NCBI RefSeq assembly: GCF_012849055.1
Contig: NZ_CP051677.1
Coordinates: 4,045,001-4,109,000 of the forward strand
Direction: 5' to 3'
Source of the DNA: Spirosoma rhododendri
GTDB taxonomy: Bacteria > Bacteroidota > Bacteroidia > Cytophagales > Spirosomataceae
DNA: 64,000 bases
The notes below the pieces were generated by a model. That model worked only from the letters and a program-made list of their open reading frames with translations, searched no databases and was not told the DNA's origin. This document shows positions 16,649 through 24,962 of the stretch, one piece after another. Position numbers and translations under genes: made by a program. Numbering within the stretch: the first letter of the stretch is position 1; the number at the start of each line of letters is the position of its first letter.

Positions 16649-18478
16649 ATGCTTGCTCAGCCAACCGTTCCCATGCCAGTACCCCGACTCACCCGGCTTA
16701 GCCCGTGGTGGCTGATCTGCGCGGTGTCGGCGGTCGGGTTGATGCTTGGGGTGTACGGCCTGTCAAAACCGCCGGTGCTGACACCCCTGCAACAGGTGCA
16801 TCAGCAGTACGTAGCCGACCTTGCCCGGCTCGATTCGGCGGTGCAGCAACTTAAACAGGGTATCGATAGTCGACAGTCGGAAGCCACACTCCGGCAGCGG
16901 TTATTTACGGCCCGGCTGGCGTGGAAGCGGGTCGAATTTCTGGCCGAACTCTACAATCCCGAAACGGCGAAAAGCATCAACGGAGCCAACCTGCCCGAAG
17001 TCGATGAGGTCGACAAAAAGGTGGAGCAGCCCGAAGGCTTGCAGGTCATTGAAGCGGGGCTGTTTCCCCATGACCCGGCCAATCAGGCCGAACTGGTCCA
17101 GCAAGCGGCCATGCTTGTATCGAACGTAGGGCGGCTGGGCAAAGTGGCTGCTACGAACGAAATGACCGACAGCCATGTGTTCGATGCGATGCGGCTGGAC
17201 GTGTTTCGGGTTATCTCGCTGGGCATTACCGGCTTCGATGCACCCCTGGCTCATACCTCGATTCCGGAAGCAGCGGAAGCCCTCGAAAGCCTGCGTCGGC
17301 ACCTGACTTTCTACGATCTGCGCAACCGCGACGAAGCGCTGAGCCTCCAGCTCGACCGGGCTTTTACCGACGCTATCGCCCAGCTTCGGCAATCGCCCGA
17401 TTTTAACCAGTTCGACCGGCTGACGTTCATCGCCAAACGCGCTAATCCGCTCAGCAGCCTCCTGCTCGACGCCCAGCAATCGCTCGATATCCCGGTGTTT
17501 CGCGAAAATCGCTTGTTGTCGCCCTCGGCCCGGACGCTCAATGACCCCGACGCCTTCGACCCGGCTTATTTCGTCAGCAGCACCGACGACCGACCCACTA
17601 CCGAACGGGTCGAATTGGGTAAACTACTGTTTTTCGATCCGGTTTTGTCGGGTAACGGGCAGCGTACCTGTGCCACCTGTCACCAGCCCGACCGCGCCTT
17701 TACCGATGGCGAAACGAAAAGTCTGGCAGTTGGCAGCGGCTCCGCAGCCCGCAACGCCCCGACGCTCCTCAATGCGGCTCTACAAGCTTCACAGTTTATG
17801 GATTCGCGGGTGGTATATCTGGAAGATCAGGCGGGCGACGTGATTGCCAACAAAACGGAGATGCACGGTTCGCTGACGACGGCGGTGCAGACTATGCAGC
17901 AGCAGGCTCATTACCGGCAGTTGTTTGCAAAGGCTTATTCCGCCGGCGTGACCGAACAAACCGTCAAGAATGCACTGGCCAGTTACGTGCGGTCGCTGTC
18001 GGAAATGGATTCCCGCGTCGACAAGCACCTGCGCGGGCAGGCCGTTGCCCTGACGCCCGCCGAGCAGCAGGGCTTCAATCTGTTTATGGGCAAAGGGCAG
18101 TGCGCGACCTGCCATTTCTTCCCGCTCTTCAACGGCACCGTTCCCCCGGCCTACGCCAAAACGGAAAGCGAAGTACTCGGCACCCCCGCTACTGCCGCCA
18201 ACAAAACGCTCGACACCGACCTCGGCCGGTTTCGCACGACAGACATGGCCGAGCACCGCTACGCGTTCAAGACGCCGACCGTCAGGCACAGTGCCCGAAC
18301 GGCCCCGTACATGCACAACGGCGTGTACCGTACGCTCGAAGAAGTCATTGATTTCTACAATCGGGGTGGCGGACAGGGGCTGGGCTTCAACCTCCCCAAC
18401 CAAACCCTCCCGCCCTATAGCCTGCACCTGACCCGTTCGGAACAGGCTGCCCTCGTCGCGTTTTTAAAGGCGTTGTAA
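16649..18478 (+). CDS. Dihaem cytochrome c peroxidase with extra N-terminal domain
   Basis: 609 residues from ATG 16649. One N-terminal membrane segment (about 20-42, WWLICAVSAVGLMLGVYGL) exports it to the periplasm. Residues about 50-290 form an all-helical domain not present in standard enzymes, with WKRVEFLAELY and QPEGLQVIEAGLF that recall imelysin-type iron-uptake proteins. The C-terminal 300 residues are a MauG/CcpA-type peroxidase: first haem site CATCH at 341-345, second at 485-489, then TPTVRHSARTAPYMHNGVY. It reduces hydrogen peroxide or acts in MauG-like oxidations. It follows the PhoX-like lipoprotein. Confidence 0.85.
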   Translation: MLAQPTVPMPVPRLTRLSPWWLICAVSAVGLMLGVYGLSKPPVLTPLQQVHQQYVADLARLDSAVQQLKQGIDSRQSEATLRQRLFTARLAWKRVEFLAELYNPETAKSINGANLPEVDEVDKKVEQPEGLQVIEAGLFPHDPANQAELVQQAAMLVSNVGRLGKVAATNEMTDSHVFDAMRLDVFRVISLGITGFDAPLAHTSIPEAAEALESLRRHLTFYDLRNRDEALSLQLDRAFTDAIAQLRQSPDFNQFDRLTFIAKRANPLSSLLLDAQQSLDIPVFRENRLLSPSARTLNDPDAFDPAYFVSSTDDRPTTERVELGKLLFFDPVLSGNGQRTCATCHQPDRAFTDGETKSLAVGSGSAARNAPTLLNAALQASQFMDSRVVYLEDQAGDVIANKTEMHGSLTTAVQTMQQQAHYRQLFAKAYSAGVTEQTVKNALASYVRSLSEMDSRVDKHLRGQAVALTPAEQQGFNLFMGKGQCATCHFFPLFNGTVPPAYAKTESEVLGTPATAANKTLDTDLGRFRTTDMAEHRYAFKTPTVRHSARTAPYMHNGVYRTLEEVIDFYNRGGGQGLGFNLPNQTLPPYSLHLTRSEQAALVAFLKAL

Positions 18479-18537
18479 CGGGAATCTGTGCGTCATATCG
18501 GGTTGGTGTTTCGGAGCTGACACCATCGATTCGCTCC

Positions 18538-18906
18538 TTACTCATCCTCGTCTTCTTCGGCGGGTTTGTTAGGGTCGGGTGGATCGAGACTGATGCGCAT
18601 TTGCTCCAGAAACGACTTCAATTCGCGGAGTTTTCCCAGAAAGCGGGCGTTTTCGTGGCGTTGCTGTTCGCGCTTTTTCAACTCCTCGCGCGCTCCCGCC
18701 AGTGTAAATCCCTTATCCTTGGTAAGCGTCAGGATCTCGCGTAGCAGGGCAATATCGGTAGGGGTATAGACCCGGTCACCGGACTTATTTTTTCTGGGTT
18801 GTAACGACGGAAATTCCTTTTCGTAGAAGCGAAGCGTCGGCGCGGTGACGCCCAGCATATCCGATACTTCCCGGATACCGTAATACATCTTCTCCGGTTG
18901 TTCCAT
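18538..18906 (-). CDS. MerR-family transcriptional regulator
   Basis: 122 residues. N-terminal winged-helix domain with YYGIREVSDMLGVTAPTLRFYEKEF (residues 8-32, helix-turn-helix) and the RVYTPTDIALL wing. A coiled dimerisation helix follows, then an acidic tail (PAEEDEDE). It lacks an effector-binding domain or cysteine metal site, so the signal is not a classical MerR metal. It is divergent from alaS with a shared 160-base control region. This form is widespread and single-copy in Bacteroidota. Confidence 0.88.
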   Translation of the reverse strand: MEQPEKMYYGIREVSDMLGVTAPTLRFYEKEFPSLQPRKNKSGDRVYTPTDIALLREILTLTKDKGFTLAGAREELKKREQQRHENARFLGKLRELKSFLEQMRISLDPPDPNKPAEEDEDE

Positions 18907-18949
18907 AGTTGGGTTAGGTAAGCACCTGAAAAAACCGCAAGATTCTCTG

Positions 18950-18957
18950 TAAATTTG
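18950..18957 (+). promoter_or_regulatory. -7 box upstream of alaS
   Basis: TAAATTTG fits TAnnTTTG exactly, 109 bases before the alaS start. There is no convincing -33 box. A leader of about 100 bases would follow. Confidence 0.45.
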
Positions 18958-19066
18958 CGACTCAATTCATTTGTTTATTAAGCGGTACTTGTACTGTGGC
19001 AACAGGTCATCGAATCGACCGAGTCAGCACCCACGCTGACAGCCTTCGGCTGACCCTATTCATACT

Positions 19067-21727
19067 ATGACTTCTTCCGAAATACGTCGGCATTTTCTCG
19101 ACTTCTTCCAGTCCAAGCAGCACCTGATCGTTTCGTCGGCCCCGCTGGTCGCTAAAAACGACCCCACGCTCATGTTCAACAACTCGGGCATGGCGCAGTT
19201 CAAGGATTTCTTTCTGGGTAACGGAACACCCCCGGCCAAACGTGTTGCCGACACGCAGAAATGTCTGCGCGTGTCGGGTAAGCACAACGACCTGGAAGAC
19301 GTAGGCTTCGACACCTACCACCACACCATGTTCGAGATGCTGGGCAACTGGTCGTTTGGCGATTACTTCAAGAAAGAAGCCATTCACTGGGCGTGGGAAC
19401 TGCTGACGGAGGTGTACGGCCTGCCGAAAGACCGGCTGTATGTATCAGTATTCGAGGGCGACCAGAAAGACAACGTGCCCTTCGATCAGGAAGCGTTCGA
19501 CCTGTGGGAGCCCATCGTCGGCAAAGACCGGATTATTTACGGCAACAAGAAAGACAACTTCTGGGAGATGGGCGATACGGGGCCGTGCGGTCCCTGCTCG
19601 GAAATCCACGTCGACCTGCGCTCACCCGAGGAAGTAGCGCAGAAGCCCGGCAAGGAACTCGTCAACGCCGACCATCCGCAGGTCGTTGAAATCTGGAACC
19701 TCGTGTTCATGCAGTTCAACCGCAAGGCCGACGGTTCGCTGGAGCCGCTGCCCGCCCGGCACGTCGATACGGGCATGGGTTTCGAGCGGTTGTGCATGGC
19801 CATTCAGGGCAAAAAATCGAACTACGACACCGACGTATTTTCGGGTACGATTCACGTCATCGAAGAACTGTCGGGTAAACAATACACGGCTGGCACCGAC
19901 ATGGGCGACGTCGCTATGCGTGTCATCGCCGACCACATCCGGGCCGTCTCGTTTGCCATTGCCGACGGGCTAGTGCCGAGCAACAGCAAGGCGGGTTACG
20001 TAATCCGCCGGATCCTGCGTCGGGCTATCCGCTACGGCTATTCGTACCTGAACCTGACCGAGCCGTTCATGACCAAGCTGGTGCCGACGCTCGCGATCCA
20101 GTTTGCCGAGGTATTCCCCGAACTGAACGCCCAGCGCGATTTCGTTGCGACGGTGATCCGCGAAGAAGAAATCGCCTTCCTACGTACGCTTGGCACGGGT
20201 CTGGGTCGGCTGGATCAGATCGTCAGCGACACGAAAGCAACGGGTAGCGACGCCATTGCTGGCGAAACGGTCTTTGAACTAAACGACACCTTCGGCTTCC
20301 CCGCCGACCTGACCGCCCTGATCGCCCGCGAGAAAGGGCTGGGTATCGATGAAGAAGGGTTTCAAAAGGCGTTGCAGGAGCAGAAAACCCGTTCCCGCAA
20401 AGATGCCGCGTCGTCGGCTGGCGACTGGATCGACCTGACCGATATGGACAATCGGGTTGAGTTTGTCGGTTACGATCAACCCGCCGATTACGCCCATGTG
20501 GTGAAGTATCGCAAGATTCAGAATAAGCAGGGCACGCAGGTGCAGGTTGTGCTCGACAAGACGCCGTTCTACGCGGAGTCGGGTGGGCAGATTGGCGATA
20601 CCGGTACGCTGACGTTCACGGCGGGCGGTATTGTAACGGGTAAGCTGGTGGTGCTGGACACGAAGAAGGAAAACGACCTCGTTATTCATCTGGTTGAGAA
20701 TGTTGCTAACATCGACGACCTGCTGACCGACGCTGATTCGGTGTACGCCGAAATCGATACGACGCGCCGGGCGCAGATTGCCGCTAACCACTCGGCGACG
20801 CACCTGTTGCATGCGGCCCTACGCGACGTACTGGGTACGCACGTGGCGCAGAAAGGGTCATACGTCGGTCCCGACGCCCTGCGCTTCGACTTCTCGCACT
20901 TTTCGAAAGTAACCGATGAGCAACTGGCCGAAGTCGAGCGGATTGTAAACGAGAAAGTTCGCGAAGACATTCCGCTCGATGAGCAGCGTAACGTACCCAT
21001 TGCGCAGGCGAAAGACATGGGCGCTACGGCCCTGTTCGGAGAGAAATACGGCGACTTCGTCCGGGTTATTACCTTCGACCCCAGCTACTCGGTCGAACTC
21101 TGTGGCGGCACGCACGTCTACCGGACGGGGCATATCGGTCTGTTCAAGTTCACCGCTGAAGGTTCGGTATCGACGGGCGTTCGGCGCGTCGAAGCCAAGA
21201 CTGCGCTGGGTGCCGAAACGCTGGTCAACGAGCAGATGGCGATTGTAACGGAACTGAAGGACGTTCTGAAAGCACCGAAGGACGTGGTGAAAGCCGTGCA
21301 GGATTTGCTAACCGAGCGCAGCGCGTTGCAGAAGCAGATCGAGGCCCTGCAAAACGAGAAAGTGCAGCAGATCAAAAACAGCCTGCTTGATAAAGTGACG
21401 CCATCCAACGGGCACATGGTGCTGGTCGAGCGCGTCGACGTACCATCGGCGGATGCGTTGAAACAACTGGCCTACGATCTCAAAGCCAAAATCGACAACC
21501 TCGCGCTGGTGCTGGGTGCCGACATCAACGGCAAGCCCCAACTGGCCGTCATGCTGCCCGATTCACTGATTCAGGACCGCAAGCTGAACGCTGGTCAGGT
21601 GGTGAAAGAACTGGCTAAAAACATCAAAGGCGGGGGTGGTGGCCAACCCTTCTTCGCGACCGCCGGTGGCTCCGATTCGTCGGGGCTGGATGCGGCTCTG
21701 GTGCAGGGGAAAGAACTGCTTTTGTGA
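19067..21727 (+). CDS. alaS: Alanyl-tRNA synthetase
   Basis: 886 residues, full length. Class II catalytic core at the N-terminus (DPTLMFNNSGMAQFKDFF, then RVADTQKCLRVSGKHNDLEDVG). The editing domain carries the zinc motif HSATHLLHAAL (HxxxH, about 577-587) and the CGGTHV motif near 680. The C-Ala oligomerisation and tRNA-elbow domain ends KGGGGGQPFFATAGG. It charges tRNA-Ala and clears mis-charged Ser and Gly. The gene stands alone and is followed by a toxin-antitoxin pair after 38 bases. Confidence 0.97.
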   Translation: MTSSEIRRHFLDFFQSKQHLIVSSAPLVAKNDPTLMFNNSGMAQFKDFFLGNGTPPAKRVADTQKCLRVSGKHNDLEDVGFDTYHHTMFEMLGNWSFGDYFKKEAIHWAWELLTEVYGLPKDRLYVSVFEGDQKDNVPFDQEAFDLWEPIVGKDRIIYGNKKDNFWEMGDTGPCGPCSEIHVDLRSPEEVAQKPGKELVNADHPQVVEIWNLVFMQFNRKADGSLEPLPARHVDTGMGFERLCMAIQGKKSNYDTDVFSGTIHVIEELSGKQYTAGTDMGDVAMRVIADHIRAVSFAIADGLVPSNSKAGYVIRRILRRAIRYGYSYLNLTEPFMTKLVPTLAIQFAEVFPELNAQRDFVATVIREEEIAFLRTLGTGLGRLDQIVSDTKATGSDAIAGETVFELNDTFGFPADLTALIAREKGLGIDEEGFQKALQEQKTRSRKDAASSAGDWIDLTDMDNRVEFVGYDQPADYAHVVKYRKIQNKQGTQVQVVLDKTPFYAESGGQIGDTGTLTFTAGGIVTGKLVVLDTKKENDLVIHLVENVANIDDLLTDADSVYAEIDTTRRAQIAANHSATHLLHAALRDVLGTHVAQKGSYVGPDALRFDFSHFSKVTDEQLAEVERIVNEKVREDIPLDEQRNVPIAQAKDMGATALFGEKYGDFVRVITFDPSYSVELCGGTHVYRTGHIGLFKFTAEGSVSTGVRRVEAKTALGAETLVNEQMAIVTELKDVLKAPKDVVKAVQDLLTERSALQKQIEALQNEKVQQIKNSLLDKVTPSNGHMVLVERVDVPSADALKQLAYDLKAKIDNLALVLGADINGKPQLAVMLPDSLIQDRKLNAGQVVKELAKNIKGGGGGQPFFATAGGSDSSGLDAALVQGKELLL

Positions 21728-21765
21728 GTTGTAGCGTTAGCGAGTTGATATAATTGAAACGTGCA

Positions 21766-21960
21766 ATGGCAACTATCGAACTGGTGTTACCCGAACAACA
21801 GCTGTCAGCGCTGGAACAGAAAGCGCGGGCAGCCAATCTGACGGTTGATGAACTGCTGAAGGAGATGATTAGTGCAGCGCTTGCGCAGCCGTCAGCTACT
21901 GAGCAGGCGATGAATTACGTACTGACAAAAAATAAGTCACTATACGAGCGACTCGCTTAA
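21766..21960 (+). CDS. Antitoxin partner of the Doc-type toxin
   Basis: 64 residues from ATG 21766 (TTG 21754 also in frame). It has an N-terminal strand (MATIELVLPEQQLSALEQKA) and helix TVDELLKEMISAAL, resembling ribbon-helix-helix style antitoxins, then a C-terminal segment that could wrap the toxin (NYVLTKNKSLYERLA). It overlaps the toxin start by one base (TAATG). The role is inferred from the toxin neighbour. Confidence 0.65.
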   Translation: MATIELVLPEQQLSALEQKARAANLTVDELLKEMISAALAQPSATEQAMNYVLTKNKSLYERLA

Positions 21961-22343
21961 TGGTTTTTCTATCGCTTGAGGAGACGTTTCTGTTGCATGA
22001 GCGTATTATTCAACAGTCAGGTGGAAGCTCTGGAGTTCGCAATCGAGCCGATGTAGAATCGGCTCTTTTACAGCCTTTTGCTACATTCGACGGGCAGGAA
22101 CTGTATCCTACCCTTGTTGAAAAAGCGGCACTAGCAGGGTATCTTCTCATTTGCAACCATCCGTTCATGGATGGGAATAAGCGTATCGGGCATGCTGTGA
22201 TGGAGGTAATCCTGGTGTTGAACGGGTTTGAATTAGTGGCCGACGTCGATGAACAGGAGAACATAATTCTGCGAGTGGCTGAAGGTATGTTGACTCGACA
22301 ACAATTCACTGACTGGGTGAATTCGATGGTTGTCAGGCTGTAA
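21960..22343 (+). CDS. doc: Doc/Fic-family toxin
   Basis: 127 residues, the size of P1 Doc. The active-site loop is NHPFMDGNKRIGHAV, with H67, D71 and the lysine of GNKR at 74, the Doc form of the Fic HxFx(D/E)GN motif. The upstream RNRADVESALLQP helix is also typical. Doc phosphorylates EF-Tu with inverted use of ATP and stops translation. All key residues seem intact, so it is probably active and held in check by the preceding gene. Confidence 0.85.
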   Translation: MVFLSLEETFLLHERIIQQSGGSSGVRNRADVESALLQPFATFDGQELYPTLVEKAALAGYLLICNHPFMDGNKRIGHAVMEVILVLNGFELVADVDEQENIILRVAEGMLTRQQFTDWVNSMVVRL

Positions 22344-22349
22344 ACAGTT

Positions 22350-22390
22350 AGCGTCCCGATTTGCGCAGGCAGGTCGGGGCGCTCTTTTTT
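22350..22390 (+). terminator. Terminator after doc
   Basis: AGCGTCCCGA (22350-22359) pairs with TCGGGGCGCT (22374-22383) with one mismatch, followed by a T-run at 22385-22390. Confidence 0.75.
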
Positions 22391-22435
22391 GGGTAAAACC
22401 GTATATTGTCCTAAAATCAAGCTGGTCATCTACGC

Positions 22436-22720
22436 ATGTTTCCGCAACTAGTCACGTATTTTCACGACAAGCCTGTTAAGCGGGCATACGTGTTTGGCTC
22501 CGTCGCGAGGGGAGAGCAAACAGACGGTAGCGACGTGGACATTCTGGTGGAACTCGATTATGCGGGTGGTGCTGATTTTTACCAGTTTCTAACCATGCAG
22601 GAGCAACTGTCTGAACTACTTGACAGGCCTGTCGATCTGGTTAGCGCAAATGGTCTATCGCCGTTTATCAAGCCGTTCATCGACCGCGAAAAGCAGCTGA
22701 TTTATGAAAGAGTCGCTTAG
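22436..22720 (+). CDS. MNT-type minimal nucleotidyltransferase antitoxin
   Basis: 94 residues. The motif GSVARGEQTDGSDVDILVEL (residues 21-40) is the nucleotidyltransferase signature GSxARG-x-SDxDxLV with D33 and D35. In HEPN-MNT modules this protein adds AMP to the HEPN RNase and neutralises it. Here the expected partner starts 17 bases inside its 3' end but stops after 27 codons, so the antitoxin appears orphaned. It is full length itself. Confidence 0.8.
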   Translation: MFPQLVTYFHDKPVKRAYVFGSVARGEQTDGSDVDILVELDYAGGADFYQFLTMQEQLSELLDRPVDLVSANGLSPFIKPFIDREKQLIYERVA

Positions 22721-22787
22721 CGACAGGGCACGGCTGCTTCATATCCTTCAGGCGATTACATACGTTGACGAGTTCCTTGAGGGATAG
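22704..22787 (+). pseudogene. Truncated HEPN (DUF86-type) toxin start
   Basis: ATG 22704 overlaps the MNT gene and reads MKESLSDRARLLHILQAITY then VDEFLEG and TAG at 22785-22787. This is the characteristic N-terminus of DUF86 HEPN proteins (MK.S..DK.RL.HIL.AI..I..F..G), which normally run to about 110 residues with an RX4-6H active site. No continuation is evident in the next 130 bases, so the toxin is lost. Confidence 0.6.
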
Positions 22788-22993
22788 TGTTGTGGGATAC
22801 TGCCGTGAATAAACGTAAGCCGCTTAAGCGAGTAGTTGACCGATTGCTGGCTGATTCTTCGACGCGGGACGAATAATCCGGCGCTAGCCAACTCTACAAC
22901 TTCTACAACATAGCATTACCGTTGGCTCAAGCGTTGTTAGCGAAAACGGCCGGATTGCGACGAATGGAATCGAACATCAATCTCTTGATTCCA

Positions 22994-23578
22994 ATGAAAT
23001 CTATCCTACTCGTTGGCCTGACAGTGGCCGGTTTGTTGAGCCTGAATAGTTGCCAGAAAGGTGGGGACACCGCCAAGCCCGCAGAGAACCCGGTTACGAG
23101 TTTTATGACGTCTGAAACGACCATTACGACCGACACCCGCACGTCGGGGCCCTGGGAACTCGGTATTGTGCTGAGCGCGTCGACGGCCGGAAAAATTACG
23201 CAGGTGGGCAGTCGAATGGTCGATCCCGGTAACTACCGAATCATTATCTGGGACAACGACACCAAACAGATTCTGCGGCAGAAAACCATTTCCCAAACAG
23301 CCCCCAACACGCTGACGATGGGGGACATTGAATCGCTGGCTGTTGCGGCCAACAAGAAGCTGATGGTCAGTATTAACAATCAGGCCGATGGGGTGACTAA
23401 AAAGTACAACTACGCCCACAAAGGGAGTAGTCTTGAGTTCATGCCATTCACAAAAGGAAACATTCTGGTCTACAATTCGGCCTATCGGCAGACCGGTACG
23501 GCTACCTTCCCCGACCAGACGATTAACGTGAAATACGAAATGTACGGCTTCCCGGAAATCACGTTCATCGCAGACTAG
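22994..23578 (+). CDS. Lipoprotein, DUF4082-like
   Basis: 194 residues from ATG 22994 (MKSILLVGLTVAGLLSLNSC, lipobox cysteine at 20); the longer frame from 22922 starts at TTG before the signal and is rejected. The mature part is beta-rich: WELGIVLSASTAGKITQVGS then RIIIWDNDTKQILRQKTI, a layout seen in DUF4082 surface domains. Function unknown; probably exported to the cell surface. It lies alone, downstream of the toxin-antitoxin cluster. Confidence 0.6.
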   Translation: MKSILLVGLTVAGLLSLNSCQKGGDTAKPAENPVTSFMTSETTITTDTRTSGPWELGIVLSASTAGKITQVGSRMVDPGNYRIIIWDNDTKQILRQKTISQTAPNTLTMGDIESLAVAANKKLMVSINNQADGVTKKYNYAHKGSSLEFMPFTKGNILVYNSAYRQTGTATFPDQTINVKYEMYGFPEITFIAD

Positions 23579-23582
23579 GAAT

Positions 23583-23618
23583 AAAGAGTGAAAGAGTGAA
23601 AGAGTGAAAGAGCGAAAG
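23583..23618. repeat. (GAGTGAAA) tandem repeat with partner arm
   Basis: Three and a half units of an 8-base phrase AAAGAGTG, then AAAGAGCGAAAG. The segment 23640-23655 (CTCTTTTTCGCTCTTT) is partly complementary and lies within the C-terminal codons of the convergent MFS gene, so the hairpin spans the stop codon region of two convergent genes. Confidence 0.6.
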
Positions 23619-23622
23619 CTGC

Positions 23623-24831
23623 TTACGCCAGTACGCGCGCTCTTTTTCGCTCTTTGTACTGCTGACCGATCAGCAGGATCGTCAGGCCCGTCAGCACGCA
23701 GGCCAGCATGGTGCCGACCATCGGTAGGGCGGTGCCGTTGTGCAGGGCGCTGACGGTTCCCGATGCGACGGCCCCGAATGCCATGCGGAAGCTGCCCATC
23801 AGCGCAGCCGCGCTACCTGCGTGCCGCTCAAACGGGGCCATCGACAGGGCCGACGCGTTGGGCGAGATCAAGCCCTGCCCGCAGAGGAATAGAAAAATCA
23901 TAGCGATCAGACCGTACACGCCGAACCAGCCAGCCCACACGCCCAGCACCAGCAGAATGCCCATGAGCGTCTGGTAGAGCATCGCTGCGTAAACGAGCTG
24001 CTCGCTACTGAAACGCTTCAGCAGGACGTGATTCAGCTGATTGGGAGCCAGTATGGCGATGGCTATAAACGAGAAAATCCAGCCGTACTGCTGCGCGCTG
24101 ACGTGGTAGATGTTCATCATCACGTCGGGCGAACCGGCGATGTAAGCAAACGGGGCCGAGGTCGCGATGCCACCCGCCAGCGCGTAGGTTAGAAACTGCG
24201 GCTGACGCAACACCGTAAAAAAGCTGCCCATCACCGCCTGCGGACGCAGCGACAACGACGCATCGGCCGGGCGACCGTCGGGCAGCAGGTAGTGAATAGC
24301 CAGTAGCATCAACACCGTGATTCCCGCCAGAATCAGGAAGATCGAATGCCAGCCGAGCGCGACCGTGGCATAGCCGCCTACGGTCGGGGCAATCATCGGT
24401 GAAACGGCAATGACCAGCGTGAGCAGTGAGAACACCGACGCAATTTTACCGACCGGAAACAAATCGCGGACGAGGGCCTGAGCCGCTACCAGCCCCACGC
24501 AGCCACCCAGTGCCTGCAACAGCCGCATTCCGATCAGCACCTCGATCGAACCCGCCGTCGCGCAGCCGAACGTGGCCAGCAGATACACCGCCAAACCCGC
24601 GTACAGCGGCTTCTTTCGACCAAACCGGTCGATGAGCGGGCCGTACAGCAACTGCCCGAAGGCAATCCCGATAAAGTACGACGTAAGCGAAAGTTGCACC
24701 TGTGACACAGACGTACGCAGGTCGCGGGCGATGGCCGGGAACGCCGGCAAATACATATCGATGGAAAACGGTCCGATAGTGGAGAGTGCCCCCAGAATCA
24801 GGATCACGACGAAATACTGTCGGCGCGTCAT
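23623..24831 (-). CDS. Bcr/CflA-family drug efflux MFS transporter
   Basis: 402 residues, 12 predicted membrane segments. The N-terminal GPFSIDMYLPAFPAIARDL (residues 20-38) is the Bcr/CflA signature, and the MFS motif A is GPLIDRFGRKKPLYAG (about 64-79). Proton-driven export of compounds such as bicyclomycin, sulfonamides or chloramphenicol is known for the family; the substrate here is unknown. It is intact and monocistronic, converging on the lipoprotein gene. Confidence 0.9.
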   Translation of the reverse strand: MTRRQYFVVILILGALSTIGPFSIDMYLPAFPAIARDLRTSVSQVQLSLTSYFIGIAFGQLLYGPLIDRFGRKKPLYAGLAVYLLATFGCATAGSIEVLIGMRLLQALGGCVGLVAAQALVRDLFPVGKIASVFSLLTLVIAVSPMIAPTVGGYATVALGWHSIFLILAGITVLMLLAIHYLLPDGRPADASLSLRPQAVMGSFFTVLRQPQFLTYALAGGIATSAPFAYIAGSPDVMMNIYHVSAQQYGWIFSFIAIAILAPNQLNHVLLKRFSSEQLVYAAMLYQTLMGILLVLGVWAGWFGVYGLIAMIFLFLCGQGLISPNASALSMAPFERHAGSAAALMGSFRMAFGAVASGTVSALHNGTALPMVGTMLACVLTGLTILLIGQQYKERKRARVLA

Positions 24832-24962
24832 ACGAAAAAAGCACTGTGGTTGCTAAACCTACAGTTGTACTGGATTGATCGTTCCCGACAAACGGATTAG
24901 TTGACTACCAGTTGGTTGATTCGCAGCTAAGGTCAATTTTTCCCGGTGATCGGACTATGAAG

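Noticed and set aside
23583..23618. Short CRISPR-like array
   Set aside because: Units of 8 bases in direct tandem without spacers; a simple repeat.
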